In this document: in pieces, positions 17,434 through 26,182 of the stretch | How positions within the stretch are numbered: the first letter of the stretch is position 1 | Layout of the letters: each line of letters starts with the position of its first letter | The notes under the pieces: generated by a model | The model's database searches: none | Seen by the model: only the letters and a program-made list of their open reading frames with translations | Told to the model about the DNA's origin: nothing | DNA from: PRO6 sp035565775 | GTDB taxonomy: Bacteria > Pseudomonadota > Alphaproteobacteria > Rhizobiales > Xanthobacteraceae | Direction: 5' to 3' | DNA length: 64,000 nt | Assembly (NCBI GenBank): GCA_035565775.1 | Contig: DATMRW010000012.1 | Location: 248,001-312,000, forward strand | Translations under genes and position numbers: made by a program

Positions 17434-18891
17434 ATGCCGATAGATCGCCGTACCTTGCTCGCCAGCGGCGCGCTTCTGCCGCTGATCGCCTCGCAGATGT
17501 ATGGCAGCGCGCCCGCCGCTGCGAAGGCTGGGCAAACAGATGCCGACTACACCCTGAGGATAGCAACCGGGTTGGCCGAGCTGTCGCCTGATCACATCGT
17601 TTCGACAACGCTCTATAACGGCCAGTTTCCGGGGCCGCTGCTGCGGTTCAAGGAAGGGCAGCGCACGGTAGTCGACGTCTACAATGACACCGACACGCCG
17701 GAGCTGGTGCACTGGCACGGCCAGATGATCCCGAGCGATGTCGATGGCGCTGCCGAGGAGGGCACACCGTACATCCCGCCGCACGGCATGCGCCGGATCT
17801 TGTTTGTGCCGAAGCCTGCAGGTTTTCGCTTCTATCATACGCATGTCGTGGCCGGGGGCGACCTCAATCGCGGCACCTATACCGGCCAGGTCGGCCCCGT
17901 TAACATCGAGCCGAAGAACGAACCCGGCGCCTACGATCGTGAGGTCTTCCTGGTGCTGAAGGAGTACCTGCCATCCTTCAGCCGCGGCGGCGACATGGCG
18001 ATGGATTTCCTCATGGGCGAACCGATCAAGGAGCTTCAGGAGATCGGCAAGCAATCCGATGAGGAGGCCCGGGAGAAGGCCAAAGGCTATGAGGTCGGCT
18101 ACGACCTCTTCTCAATCAACGGCAAGATGCTGGGCCACGGCGAGCCCGTGCGTGTGAAGCAGGGCGAACGTGTGCTGTTTCACATCCTCAATGGTAGCGC
18201 TAGCGAGATCCGCAGCCTGGCGCTGCCGGGACACACGTTCCGGGTCGTGGCGCTCGACGGCAACCCGGTGCCGGCGCCCCGGGACGTTCCGGTGCTCTGG
18301 CTTGGCACGGCGGAGCGCATCTCCGCCATTGTCACGATGAACCATCCGGGCGTCTGGATTCTTGGCGATCTCGCCGACGACGACCGCAAACGCGGGATGG
18401 GAATCGTGATCGAATACGCGGGAGCGAAAGGACGCCCGCAATGGGCAAAGCCGAAGCCGTTTCAGTGGGACTATGCGCAATTCGGTAGAGCGGATACTGC
18501 ACCCGCCAAGCCTGACGACGTTATGGAGTTCTTGATCGTCAAGCATAACGGCGCGCTGAACGGCCTCAATCAATGGACGCTCAACGGCAAGGCGTTCTCG
18601 ATGGAGACGATGACGCCGACCTACAAGATACACGAAGGCCGCCGTTATCGGCTGAAATTCCGCAACGCCAGCGACGATGTCCACCCGCTGCATCTTCATC
18701 GGCACAGCTTCGAGCTGGTGCGGGTCGGCGGCAAGTCAACCGCTCGCATCATCAAGGACGTCGTGATGCTCGGCGGATTCCAGGAGCTCGAATTCGACTT
18801 CGTCGCCGACAATCCCGGAATGACGCTCTTCCACTGCCATCAGCAATTGCACATGGATTTTGGATTCATGGCGCTCTTCGACTATGCGTGA
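17434..18891 (+). CDS. Tat-exported multicopper oxidase
   Basis: The 485-residue protein has a twin-arginine signal (DRRTLLASGALLPLIASQMY). All four copper motifs of the family are present: HWHGQ (H93, H95), YHTH (H135, H137), HPLHLHRH (H417, H420, H422) and HCHQQLHMDFGF (H467, C468, H469, H473). The axial type 1 copper position is Phe478, not Met, as in high-potential laccases. It should oxidise phenolic, metal or similar one-electron donors and reduce O2 to water in the periplasm; the substrate cannot be read from sequence. GAAGGA precedes the ATG. No copper-resistance partners (copB, copC) adjoin it. Confidence 0.88.
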   Translation: MPIDRRTLLASGALLPLIASQMYGSAPAAAKAGQTDADYTLRIATGLAELSPDHIVSTTLYNGQFPGPLLRFKEGQRTVVDVYNDTDTPELVHWHGQMIPSDVDGAAEEGTPYIPPHGMRRILFVPKPAGFRFYHTHVVAGGDLNRGTYTGQVGPVNIEPKNEPGAYDREVFLVLKEYLPSFSRGGDMAMDFLMGEPIKELQEIGKQSDEEAREKAKGYEVGYDLFSINGKMLGHGEPVRVKQGERVLFHILNGSASEIRSLALPGHTFRVVALDGNPVPAPRDVPVLWLGTAERISAIVTMNHPGVWILGDLADDDRKRGMGIVIEYAGAKGRPQWAKPKPFQWDYAQFGRADTAPAKPDDVMEFLIVKHNGALNGLNQWTLNGKAFSMETMTPTYKIHEGRRYRLKFRNASDDVHPLHLHRHSFELVRVGGKSTARIIKDVVMLGGFQELEFDFVADNPGMTLFHCHQQLHMDFGFMALFDYA

Positions 18892-19202
18892 GGCACGGCT
18901 CTCTCCGCGAATGCAACGGTCGCTGCCATCGATCAACCTTTGCCTCGGAGTTCTGCGGGGCGTTCTCTAAAGAAAGCACAAGAGCAAAAATTCCAAAACG
19001 GCTTATTTTTGCTGGCTTTCTCAATCCGGCCTGAACGTGAAACAGCCTCCGGCAGGGGAGCTACCGGAGGCTGTGTCTACATCCGTGCGTGCCTAGGTTC
19101 ACGCATGGATGTGGGAGCTCGGAAGCGGCGCACGCGGCAAAGGGCACGCGGGCCGGCGGGAGAAAGCGATCCCGTCGTCATCCGACGGGATCTTTGTCGG
19201 CT
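18892..19202. other. Intergenic region between the oxidase gene and flgH
   Basis: No gene is supported. Two hairpins occupy the 3' half: 19042-19074 (ACAGCCTCCGG / CCGGAGGCTGT, 11 bp) and 19168-19192. Both lie between convergent transcripts. Confidence 0.5.
19168..19192 (-). terminator. Hairpin terminator of the flgFGAH operon
   Basis: A 10-bp perfect stem (GATCCCGTCG / CGACGGGATC) with a 5-base loop lies 10 bases beyond the flgH stop. On the minus strand it is followed by GCTTTCTC, a weak T-tract. Confidence 0.65.
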
Positions 19203-19961
19203 TCAGAACGGCAGGATGATGTCGAGCACCTGTTGCCCGTAGCGCGGCTGTTGCACGTCGGTGATCTGGCCGCGGCCGCCATAGGCGATGCGGGCCTGCG
19301 CGATCTTGCTGGAGTCGATGGTATTGTCGCTCTGGATGTCCTCGGGGCGCACGACGCCGGCGACGATCAGTTCGCGGATCTCGAAGTTGACGCGGATTTC
19401 CTGCTTGCCCTCGACAACGAGATTGCCGTTCGGCAGCACCTGCGTCACCACGGCCGCCACGTTGGTCTGCAGCGCTTCCTGGCGCTGCACCGAGCCCTTG
19501 CCGTCGCTCACGGAGGCGGAGTCGGTGTTGATCAGGTTGCCCGGCAGGATCGCGGTGGCCGGATTCTTGATCAGCTTGGCTCCGAGGAAGTCGTTGAGGT
19601 TCGAGTCTTCCTTGCTGACGCGGCTGCGCTGGGTCTCGTTGGCGATGTTGGCCTTGTCGGTGAAGTTCACCGTCACGGTCAGAATGTCGCCGACCTGATG
19701 CGCGCGCTGATCCTTGAAGAAGGCGCGCGAGCCATTGCGCCACAGCGAGTTTGGGCTGTAGGAGGCGACCATCGGCGAGGGCATCGGCATCTGGACCGGC
19801 TTGTAGCCGGCCTGCGCGGTCGGGTTCTCGATGGCTGACAGCGCCGGGCGCTCGCCGATCGCCGACAGGCGGTTGATCGAGGAGCAGCCGCTGGTGGCAA
19901 GCCCGATGACAAGGAGGGCGCCGACGAGAGCGGGGCGGGTCGGGATTTTGCTGAACGACAT
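19203..19961 (-). CDS. flgH: Flagellar L-ring lipoprotein FlgH
   Basis: The 252-residue outer-membrane ring protein has a lipoprotein signal (MSFSKIPTRPALVGALLVIG, lipobox LATSGC, Cys26). The conserved body follows (SLWRNGSRAFFKDQRAHQVG, DILTVTVNFTDKANIANETQ, ending QQPRYGQQVLDIILPF). The start at 19961 gives the normal signal length and family size. Upstream in-frame codons (ATG 20030, GTG 20039 overlapping the flgA stop) are possible but place about 25 extra residues before the signal. It is last in the flgF-flgG-flgA-flgH operon. Confidence 0.9.
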   Translation of the reverse strand: MSFSKIPTRPALVGALLVIGLATSGCSSINRLSAIGERPALSAIENPTAQAGYKPVQMPMPSPMVASYSPNSLWRNGSRAFFKDQRAHQVGDILTVTVNFTDKANIANETQRSRVSKEDSNLNDFLGAKLIKNPATAILPGNLINTDSASVSDGKGSVQRQEALQTNVAAVVTQVLPNGNLVVEGKQEIRVNFEIRELIVAGVVRPEDIQSDNTIDSSKIAQARIAYGGRGQITDVQQPRYGQQVLDIILPF

Positions 19962-20035
19962 GTTGAACGGTGACGCTTTGACGAAGGTGAGTTTCGGCGA
20001 GGACGGATCTGGCATGTTGAGGAGGGACATGGCGT

Positions 20036-21064
20036 TCACTCGGCGATGAGAAGTGCGGTGCGTGCCGCACGTGGCCGGGTCGGTGCCTGGGCCTGCGCGG
20101 CAGGCACCTGACGCCGGGGCTGTGCGGCGACGGAAACGGTGCCGGCGGCAGTGACGGTGCCGACGACCTCGCGCTTGGACTGCAGGTTGAGTACCGTCAC
20201 GGAATCGCCCTCGGTACCGCTATCCATCGCCTTGCCGCGAATGGTGAGGTAGATGCCGGCATTCTCGAACACTAGCGTCACGCTCTGGCCGCGCTGCACG
20301 AGATCGGCCTTGCTGAGGTCGGCAAGGTGAAGCGCCGCGCCTGCGCGAACCGAGCGGCGCGCCTGCATGCCGACAGCCTGATTGCGGCTGACCGGATCGG
20401 CGCCGACTTCCGCGCGCCGGCGGCGCTCGACGACCACATCCGATGCCTTGACCACGTCGCCGCGCTCAAGCGCGCGGGTGAGGGTCACAGCCTCGATCAT
20501 TTCCACAGCCGTGCCGCTGAAGCGGAGGCGGAGCGGCGTTGAGGTGCGCTCGCTGGCGATTTCGAACATCACGTCGAAACGGCTGTTGTGCGCATCATAG
20601 CGGACGGCGGCCGTCTTCATCTGGCCGTGGTTCGCCGGATCGAGTTGGATGGTGTCGAGCTCGCGGTCGAAAGCGAGGGCAAGGTCGGCGCCTTCGCCAA
20701 GGCCCATGCGATGCGCGAGCGCGCGGGTGATAGCGGCCTCGATTTCCTTGCGCGGCAAGGTGCGGGCGCTGCGGGTGATCGAGACGTCGCGGATGTCGCC
20801 GCTGTCCACGCCGATCACCTGGTGGTGGCGCAGCGTGTCGAGGATCTGCGAGGCCGGCAGCGTGCCGGTGGTGCCGAGGTCGGGCGCGCGATAGATCGCG
20901 ATGTCGCGTGCCGCGCCGGCGTTGTCGACCACGTCGCCGATGCGGACCACATCGCCGGAGACGACCACGTTCGCACGCAGCACGGGGGCCGAGATTTCGC
21001 CGAAGGCGGGCGCGAAGCTGGCTGCGAGCAACGAAGTAACCGTAATGAGCGTTCGGACTGTCAT
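20036..21064 (-). CDS. flgA: Flagellar P-ring assembly protein FlgA
   Basis: The 342-residue periplasmic chaperone for the FlgI ring has a signal peptide (residues 1-22, cut after AFG) and a C-terminal SAF-like domain at about 190-310 (ALERGDVVKASDVVVERRRR, QAVGMQARRSVRAGAALHLA, ADLVQRGQSVTLVFENAGIY). It is longer than enteric FlgA (about 220) because of the N-terminal domain (residues 25-180) usual in alphaproteobacteria. The final 40 residues are Pro/Ala/Arg-rich. GAGGAG precedes the ATG; it lies 11 bases after flgG. Confidence 0.9.
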   Translation of the reverse strand: MTVRTLITVTSLLAASFAPAFGEISAPVLRANVVVSGDVVRIGDVVDNAGAARDIAIYRAPDLGTTGTLPASQILDTLRHHQVIGVDSGDIRDVSITRSARTLPRKEIEAAITRALAHRMGLGEGADLALAFDRELDTIQLDPANHGQMKTAAVRYDAHNSRFDVMFEIASERTSTPLRLRFSGTAVEMIEAVTLTRALERGDVVKASDVVVERRRRAEVGADPVSRNQAVGMQARRSVRAGAALHLADLSKADLVQRGQSVTLVFENAGIYLTIRGKAMDSGTEGDSVTVLNLQSKREVVGTVTAAGTVSVAAQPRRQVPAAQAQAPTRPRAARTALLIAE

Positions 21065-21075
21065 CGTGATGCTCC

Positions 21076-21864
21076 TCAGCGGAACATGTTGGCGGTGGAC
21101 TGCATCATCTGGTCGGCAGCGGAGATTACCTTGGCGTTCATCTCGTAGGCGCGCTGCGCTGCAATCAGGTCCGAGATTTCCGAGACGACTTCGACGTTCG
21201 CCTGTTCGAGGTTGCCCTGCTGGATGTCGCCGAAGCCGTCGAGATTGGCGATGCCATCCTGCGGGACGCCGGAAGCAGGGGTCTCGGTGAAGAGGTTGTC
21301 GCCGATCGGCTGCAGGCCGGCCTTGTTGACGAAGCGCGTCAGGCCGATCTGGCCGAGGACCTGCGGCGTGGTCGTGCCCGGCACGTTGACCGAGACCTGG
21401 CCCTGCGCGTTGATCGTGATGCCCGAGGCGTTCTGCGGGATGGTGATCGTCGGCTGCAGCAGGTTGCCCTGGGCGTTGACGATGCGGCCCTGCGCATCCA
21501 TCTGGAACGAGCCGTCGCGGGTATAGGTGTAGGTGCCGTCGGGCATCTGGATCTTGAAGAAGCCTTCGCCGCGCACCGAAATGTCGAGATCGTTGCCGGT
21601 TGGCGAGAGCGTGCCCTGGCTCATCAGGCGCGGGGTGCCGACGGTCTTGACGCCGCCGCCGATATCGATGCCGACCGGCAGGATCGTGCCCTGATCGGAC
21701 GCCTGGGCGCCGACGCGGCGGACATGCTGATAGATCAGGTCCTGAAAGGCGACCCGCTGCTTCTTGTAGCCGGTGGTGCGCAGGTTCGCGATATTGTTCG
21801 AGATGACCTGAACGTTCATCTCCTGTGCCGCCATTCCGGTTGCGGAGGTATAGAGAGCGCGCAT
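21076..21864 (-). CDS. flgG: Flagellar distal rod protein FlgG
   Basis: The 262-residue protein is colinear with FlgG: MRALYTSATGMAAQEMNVQV, NNIANLRTTGYKKQRVAFQD, and the ending AQRAYEMNAKVISAADQMMQ, STANMFR. It forms the distal rod through the P and L rings. It lies 12 bases after flgF. An AAGGA ribosome site precedes the ATG. Confidence 0.96.
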   Translation of the reverse strand: MRALYTSATGMAAQEMNVQVISNNIANLRTTGYKKQRVAFQDLIYQHVRRVGAQASDQGTILPVGIDIGGGVKTVGTPRLMSQGTLSPTGNDLDISVRGEGFFKIQMPDGTYTYTRDGSFQMDAQGRIVNAQGNLLQPTITIPQNASGITINAQGQVSVNVPGTTTPQVLGQIGLTRFVNKAGLQPIGDNLFTETPASGVPQDGIANLDGFGDIQQGNLEQANVEVVSEISDLIAAQRAYEMNAKVISAADQMMQSTANMFR

Positions 21865-21876
21865 GGACTATTCCTT

Positions 21877-22644
21877 TCAGGCCGGAGTATCGGCAAGTTT
21901 CTCGATGGCCGATTTGCGCAGATCGCTCTGCTGCTGAACCATCGCGGCGATCTGCGTGTAGGCGCGATTCACCGCGATCAGGCGGCTCATTTCGGTGACG
22001 GCGTTGACGTTCGACTTTTCGATGAAGCCTTGGCGGATCACCGAGGCCGTGTCGGCGATGGGGGCGTTGTTGTTGCCCGCAGCGAACAGGTTCGAGCCTT
22101 CCTTGACCATCGCCTGCGGATTGGCGAAGCGCACCGTTCGCAGCCGGCCGCGAATGGCGTCGGTGCGGGTCTGGTTGCCTTCGAGCACGGTGACCGTGCC
22201 GTCCGCCGTGATGGTGATCTCACGGTCGGTCTGCTGGAACACGATCGGGCCGTTGGCGCCGAGCACCGGATGGCCGGCGGCGGTGACAAGCTGGCCCTGG
22301 GCGTTGATCTGCAGCGAGCCGTCCCGCGTATAGCGCTCTCCGGCCGGCGTCTGGACGGCTAAAAACCCCGCGCCGTCGATGGCGACGTCGAGCGGATTGC
22401 CAGTCTTCTGCGTCGGCCCCTGCGAGAAGTCGTGAAACGTCGCGCGGTCCTGGACAAAGCTCAGCCGGCGGTCGCGACCCGGAAAATGGTCGTCGCGAGC
22501 GATCGGCATCAGATATTCTTCGAACAGCGACTGATCGGACTTGAATCCGGTCGTGTTCAGGTTGGCGACGTTGTTGGCAACGACGTCGACCTGGCGCTGA
22601 AGCGCCATTTGCCGCGATAGGCCGATGAGGAGTGTATTCTCCAT
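21877..22644 (-). CDS. flgF: Flagellar proximal rod protein FlgF
   Basis: The 255-residue protein has the rod N-terminus (MENTLLIGLSRQMALQRQVD, NNVANLNTTGFKSDQSLFEE) and C-terminal helix (VNAVTEMSRLIAVNRAYTQI). It is shorter in the middle than hook proteins and is followed by flgG, as usual. GGGGAG lies before the ATG. First gene of the minus-strand flgFGAH operon; the shared upstream region with fliL carries a CtrA-type palindrome. Confidence 0.93.
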   Translation of the reverse strand: MENTLLIGLSRQMALQRQVDVVANNVANLNTTGFKSDQSLFEEYLMPIARDDHFPGRDRRLSFVQDRATFHDFSQGPTQKTGNPLDVAIDGAGFLAVQTPAGERYTRDGSLQINAQGQLVTAAGHPVLGANGPIVFQQTDREITITADGTVTVLEGNQTRTDAIRGRLRTVRFANPQAMVKEGSNLFAAGNNNAPIADTASVIRQGFIEKSNVNAVTEMSRLIAVNRAYTQIAAMVQQQSDLRKSAIEKLADTPA

Positions 22645-23006
22645 CGGTAGGTTCTCCCCTGATGAACCGCCTTCAGCTCTCCCAAGCCGTTAACGGATCT
22701 GACGAACGCAGGCTCTCCCAAGCCCAGGCTCGCCAATATCAGTGCGAAGACCGTGCCAACTTGCGAATTCGTTATAAATCAATGGCTTGTGAAATTTCTG
22801 GCGAGCGGCAAGGTCGGCAATAACGGTTCATTGACCATATTTTGCCGGCAAAATTTTCCTAGTGAGGGGCCGAAATAAAGGTTCCGTTAACCATTGATGG
22901 TTAATTTTCACCGTGCGGGCGCAAGTGCGCCGGGGGCCAGTTGTATCGCGTCTGAAAGCCTGTTCGGCAGCAATGAGCTCGTCCAAATTTTCAGGCGGGG
23001 CACGAG
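22645..23006. other. Divergent regulatory region flgF / fliL
   Basis: The 362 bases hold no gene. They contain the palindrome at 22887-22904 and a related TTGACCAT at about 22832-22839. The sequence around 22770-22910 is AT-richer than its surroundings, as expected of a promoter region. Confidence 0.6.
22887..22904. promoter_or_regulatory. Palindromic double CtrA-type box
   Basis: TTAACCATTGATGGTTAA is two TTAACCAT octamers in perfect inverted orientation, with a 2-base centre. It lies 103 bases before fliL and 243 bases before flgF. The half sites match the CtrA octamer, but the inverted spacing differs from the standard TTAA-N7-TTAA direct arrangement. Confidence 0.65.
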
Positions 23007-23510
23007 ATGGCAGATAACGATCAGACCGAAGATGGTGCGCTGGATGGGGGCGTCTCCGGTCAGTCGATCAAGAAGAGCAAGTCCAAACTTTGGCTGATGG
23101 TCGGGGCTCTCGTGCTTGCGCTCGCCGGCGGCGCGGGCGGCTACTACTTCTTTTTCGCTCCCGGGGGTGGTGCGGAGCACGCCAAGGCCAAGCCGGTGCC
23201 GCCGCCGCTGTTCGTCGACGTGCCGGAGATGCTCGTCAATCTCTCTGTCGCTCCGGGCGAGCGCGTTCAGTACCTCAAGGTGAGGGCTGTTCTCGAGGTC
23301 AAGGATCAGCCGCAGGTGGTCCAAGTGACGCCGGTGCTGCCGCGGGTGGTCGATCTGTTCCAGACCTATCTGCGTGAGCTGCGCCCCACCGATCTGCATG
23401 GCTCGATGGGGCTGTTTCGCCTCAAGGAAGAGCTCACCCGCCGCGTGAATGCCGCCGTGTCTCCGGGGCAGGTCAACGCCGTTTTGTTCAAGGAAGTCGT
23501 CATTCAGTGA
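23007..23510 (+). CDS. fliL: Flagellar basal body-associated protein FliL
   Basis: The 167-residue protein has one membrane segment at about residues 28-50 (KLWLMVGALVLALAGGAGGY) and a periplasmic FliL domain (FVDVPEMLVNLSVAPGERVQ, YLKVRAVLEVKDQ, ending VNAVLFKEVVIQ). FliL sits around the stator and supports torque. GGGGCACGAG precedes the ATG. It is first in a five-gene plus-strand operon that ends with the large TPR protein. Confidence 0.92.
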   Translation: MADNDQTEDGALDGGVSGQSIKKSKSKLWLMVGALVLALAGGAGGYYFFFAPGGGAEHAKAKPVPPPLFVDVPEMLVNLSVAPGERVQYLKVRAVLEVKDQPQVVQVTPVLPRVVDLFQTYLRELRPTDLHGSMGLFRLKEELTRRVNAAVSPGQVNAVLFKEVVIQ

Positions 23511-23528
23511 CGGGTTGGGTGTTCAGCC

Positions 23529-24725
23529 ATGGCGCAAGATGATCAGGTCGATCAGGACGAGATAGCTGCCCAGTGGGAGGCTTCGCTCGGCACCGAGGAT
23601 TCGGAGGAGGCCGAAAAGGAGGCTGCTGCGAACGAGCTGACCGGCGCGATGGCGGACCAGTGGGCCGCCATGGTGGAGGACGGCGGCCGAGCCTCGTCCA
23701 TGACCAACGGCGAGCGGGTGCTGTCGCAGGAAGAGATCGACAACCTGCTTGGCTTCAGCGTCGGCGAAGTCAATCTTGACGACAATTCGGGCATTCGCGC
23801 CATCATCGACTCGGCGATGGTGTCCTACGAGCGTCTGCCGATGCTCGAAATCGTCTTCGACCGCCTGGTGCGGCTGTTGACGACGAGCCTGCGCAACTTC
23901 ACCTCGGACAACGTCGAAGTGTCGCTCGACCGCATCACCTCGGTGCGTTTCGGCGACTATATGAACTCGATCCCGCTTCCGGCGGTGCTGTCGGTCTTCA
24001 AGGCGGAGGAGTGGGAGAATTTTGGTCTTGCCACCGTCGACTCCAGCCTGATCTATTCGATGATCGACGTTTTGCTCGGCGGTCGCCGTGGCGCCGCGGC
24101 ACTGCGCATCGAGGGCCGTCCCTATACCACGATCGAGACCAACCTCGTGAAGCGGATGATCGAGGTCGTACTGGCCGATACTGAGCAGGCGTTCCGCCCG
24201 CTGTCGCCGGTGACGCTGACGATCGACCGTCTCGAAACCAACCCGCGCTTTGCCGCGATCAGCCGCCCGGCCCATGCCGCCATTCTCGTCCGGCTGCGCG
24301 TCGACATGGAAGATCGTGGCGGCAATATCGAGCTGCTGCTGCCTTACGCGACCATTGAGCCGATCCGCAACGTTCTGTTGCAGATGTTCATGGGCGAAAA
24401 GTTCGGCCGTGATCCGATCTGGGAAGGGCATCTGGCAACCGAGATTGGCCGCGCGGAAGTCGCCGTCGATGCGGTGCTCTACGAATCCGATATTCCGCTC
24501 CGGCAGCTGATGGAGTTGAAGGTCGGCGACACGCTGCCGCTCGATCTGCGGACCGACGCGCCGGTGACCGTGCGTTGCGGCCGCGTGACGCTGACCGAAG
24601 GCCGCATGGGTCGCGTCGGCGACCGGGTTGCGATCCGTGTCACAAAACCGCTGCGCAGGCCGACACACACCTACGCCATGTTCGAGAAAGCGGACGAACA
24701 AACAAAGATTATGGAGGCACAATGA
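23529..24725 (+). CDS. fliM: Flagellar motor switch protein FliM
   Basis: The 398-residue C-ring protein has the FliM core (YERLPMLEIVFDRLVRLLTT, SLRNFTSDNVEVSLDRITSV) and a C-terminal SpoA/FliN-like domain (about 310-385, LRQLMELKVGDTLPLDLRTD). The CheY-binding-like motif LSQEEIDNLL, normally at the extreme N-terminus, is at about residues 66-75 here. It is preceded by an acidic 60-residue extension with two short similar stretches (QDEIAAQWEASL and AMADQWAAMVE). The next gene overlaps its stop by ATGA. Confidence 0.95.
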   Translation: MAQDDQVDQDEIAAQWEASLGTEDSEEAEKEAAANELTGAMADQWAAMVEDGGRASSMTNGERVLSQEEIDNLLGFSVGEVNLDDNSGIRAIIDSAMVSYERLPMLEIVFDRLVRLLTTSLRNFTSDNVEVSLDRITSVRFGDYMNSIPLPAVLSVFKAEEWENFGLATVDSSLIYSMIDVLLGGRRGAAALRIEGRPYTTIETNLVKRMIEVVLADTEQAFRPLSPVTLTIDRLETNPRFAAISRPAHAAILVRLRVDMEDRGGNIELLLPYATIEPIRNVLLQMFMGEKFGRDPIWEGHLATEIGRAEVAVDAVLYESDIPLRQLMELKVGDTLPLDLRTDAPVTVRCGRVTLTEGRMGRVGDRVAIRVTKPLRRPTHTYAMFEKADEQTKIMEAQ

Positions 24726-25213
24726 ACCAGTTTCTCGGAGTTGCGGTCGAAAGCGTCGTCGCCGGCCTGCTGATTATGACGCTCGGCTACTGCATCGTTC
24801 TCAACAAGCGTCTGAAGCGGTTGAAGGCGGACGAAAGTTCGCTGAAGGCTACGATCGGCGAGCTGATCACGGCAACCGAGAGTGCCGAGCGTGCCATCGG
24901 CGGCCTCAAGCTCACCGTGCATGATTGCAACGAAAATCTTGCCGCGCAGCTCTCCACCGCGGCCGAAGTGACCGAGCGCCTGAACACGCAGATCAATCTC
25001 GGCAACGATGTTGTCCTCCGCGTTTCGCGCATTGCGCAGGCCGGCCGCAATGCGGTCGCCGCCGAGGTCGTGGAGCCCGCCCAGCCGAAGGTTGCTGCTG
25101 CGCCGGCCCCGAAGGCCGAAGCCCCGCGTCCGCGCCTGTCGTCCGCCAAGGCCATTGCCGCCGCGGCCCAGGCATTCACCGAGCGCAAAAGGGTTGGCGG
25201 CCTCGCGGCATGA
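24722..25213 (+). CDS. DUF6468-type flagellar-operon membrane protein
   Basis: The 163-residue protein has one N-terminal membrane segment (residues about 5-24, GVAVESVVAGLLIMTLGYCI). A coiled-coil-like helical stretch (about 30-110, LKADESSLKATIGELITATE) and a Pro/Ala-rich tail follow. Its place between fliM and a MotE-like gene is typical for this uncharacterised family in Bradyrhizobium relatives. It overlaps fliM by ATGA and overlaps the next gene by ATGA, so the three are translationally coupled. A motor-related role is inferred from position. Confidence 0.75.
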   Translation: MNQFLGVAVESVVAGLLIMTLGYCIVLNKRLKRLKADESSLKATIGELITATESAERAIGGLKLTVHDCNENLAAQLSTAAEVTERLNTQINLGNDVVLRVSRIAQAGRNAVAAEVVEPAQPKVAAAPAPKAEAPRPRLSSAKAIAAAAQAFTERKRVGGLAA

Positions 25214-25995
25214 GCGTGTTCAAAGATATCCGGGTCCTGCCTGTCGTTCTTGCAGGGATTGCGGGCCTCGCGGTTCTGAAGATCTCGGGTCTGGCTTTCG
25301 ACGGGCACTATGTGTTCAGCGGCGATGTGCCGGCCAAGCGGCTGTCGTGGGCGCAGGAGAACCTGAACTACCCGTCGTCGAAGCCCGCCATCGATGTCTC
25401 GGATATCACCGGCTCGGTCGAGGCAAAGCCGAAGGCCGTTGACGCCAAGGAAGTGGCCGCAGTCGAGACGACGACCGCGGCCGAGCCTAAGCGCAACGAT
25501 ATCGTGCTCGCGGCCCAGGATCCCTCGGTTTCGCCCGCTGAGCGGGCGGTGCTCGAACGCCTGCAGGAGCGCCGCCGCGAGCTCGAGGCCCGCGCGCGCG
25601 AGATCGACATTCGCGAAAGCCTGCTCAAGGCCGCCGAGAAGCGCGTCGAGCTACGCGTCGAGGAGTTGAAGGGCATCGAAGGGCGCCTCAACGCGCACAC
25701 TGAACAGAAGAAGGAAGCCGAAGCGGCGCGCTTCAAGGGCATCGTAACGATGTACGAAGCCATGAAGCCGAAAGACGCCGCCAAGATTTTCGACCGGCTG
25801 GAAATGTCGGTGCTGATCGAGGTTGCCTCGCAGATCGCGCCGCGCAAAATGTCGGACATTTTGGGGCTGATGCAGACCGAGGCCGCCGAGCGGCTGACGG
25901 TCGAGCTTGCACGGCGGGCAGGCGCGGACAAGAGCGCCTCGATCGCCAACCTGCCGAAGATCGAAGGCAGGCCGCAGCCATCGGCGCGTCCGTAA
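25210..25995 (+). CDS. MotE-like flagellar protein (MgtE N-domain type)
   Basis: The 261-residue protein has an N-terminal membrane anchor or signal (residues 8-27), a low-complexity linker, and a long charged coiled coil (about 100-165, AVLERLQERRRELEARAREI). It ends in an MgtE-N-like helical domain (about 170-240, MYEAMKPKDAAKIFDRLEMS, VLIEVASQIAPRKMSDILGL). This architecture matches MotE, the periplasmic chaperone of MotC in Sinorhizobium, and other flagellar proteins of this type. No motC is in the window, so the partner here is unknown. Start at ATG 25210 by overlap with the preceding stop. Confidence 0.78.
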   Translation: MSVFKDIRVLPVVLAGIAGLAVLKISGLAFDGHYVFSGDVPAKRLSWAQENLNYPSSKPAIDVSDITGSVEAKPKAVDAKEVAAVETTTAAEPKRNDIVLAAQDPSVSPAERAVLERLQERRRELEARAREIDIRESLLKAAEKRVELRVEELKGIEGRLNAHTEQKKEAEAARFKGIVTMYEAMKPKDAAKIFDRLEMSVLIEVASQIAPRKMSDILGLMQTEAAERLTVELARRAGADKSASIANLPKIEGRPQPSARP

Positions 25996-26182
25996 CGAAA
26001 TCGGCGCAGCATCAGTTGCGCCGGCGAAAATTGCAGGGGGCTGGTTCGGATCGCACGTCCGAAACAGTTGAGGGCTTCTGAAACGCTCGGCAGCGACAAG
26101 GCGGAATGCCGCCTACGCATCCTCATCAGGCGAGGGGAAGCGGCCAGGTCGAGAAGCCTCGGAAGTGCGGGAGTTGTTGACG

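Noticed and set aside
19042..19074. Hairpin after the multicopper oxidase as a strict terminator
   Set aside because: The 11-bp stem is real, but no T-run follows on the plus strand. Mentioned only as a hairpin in the intergenic entry.
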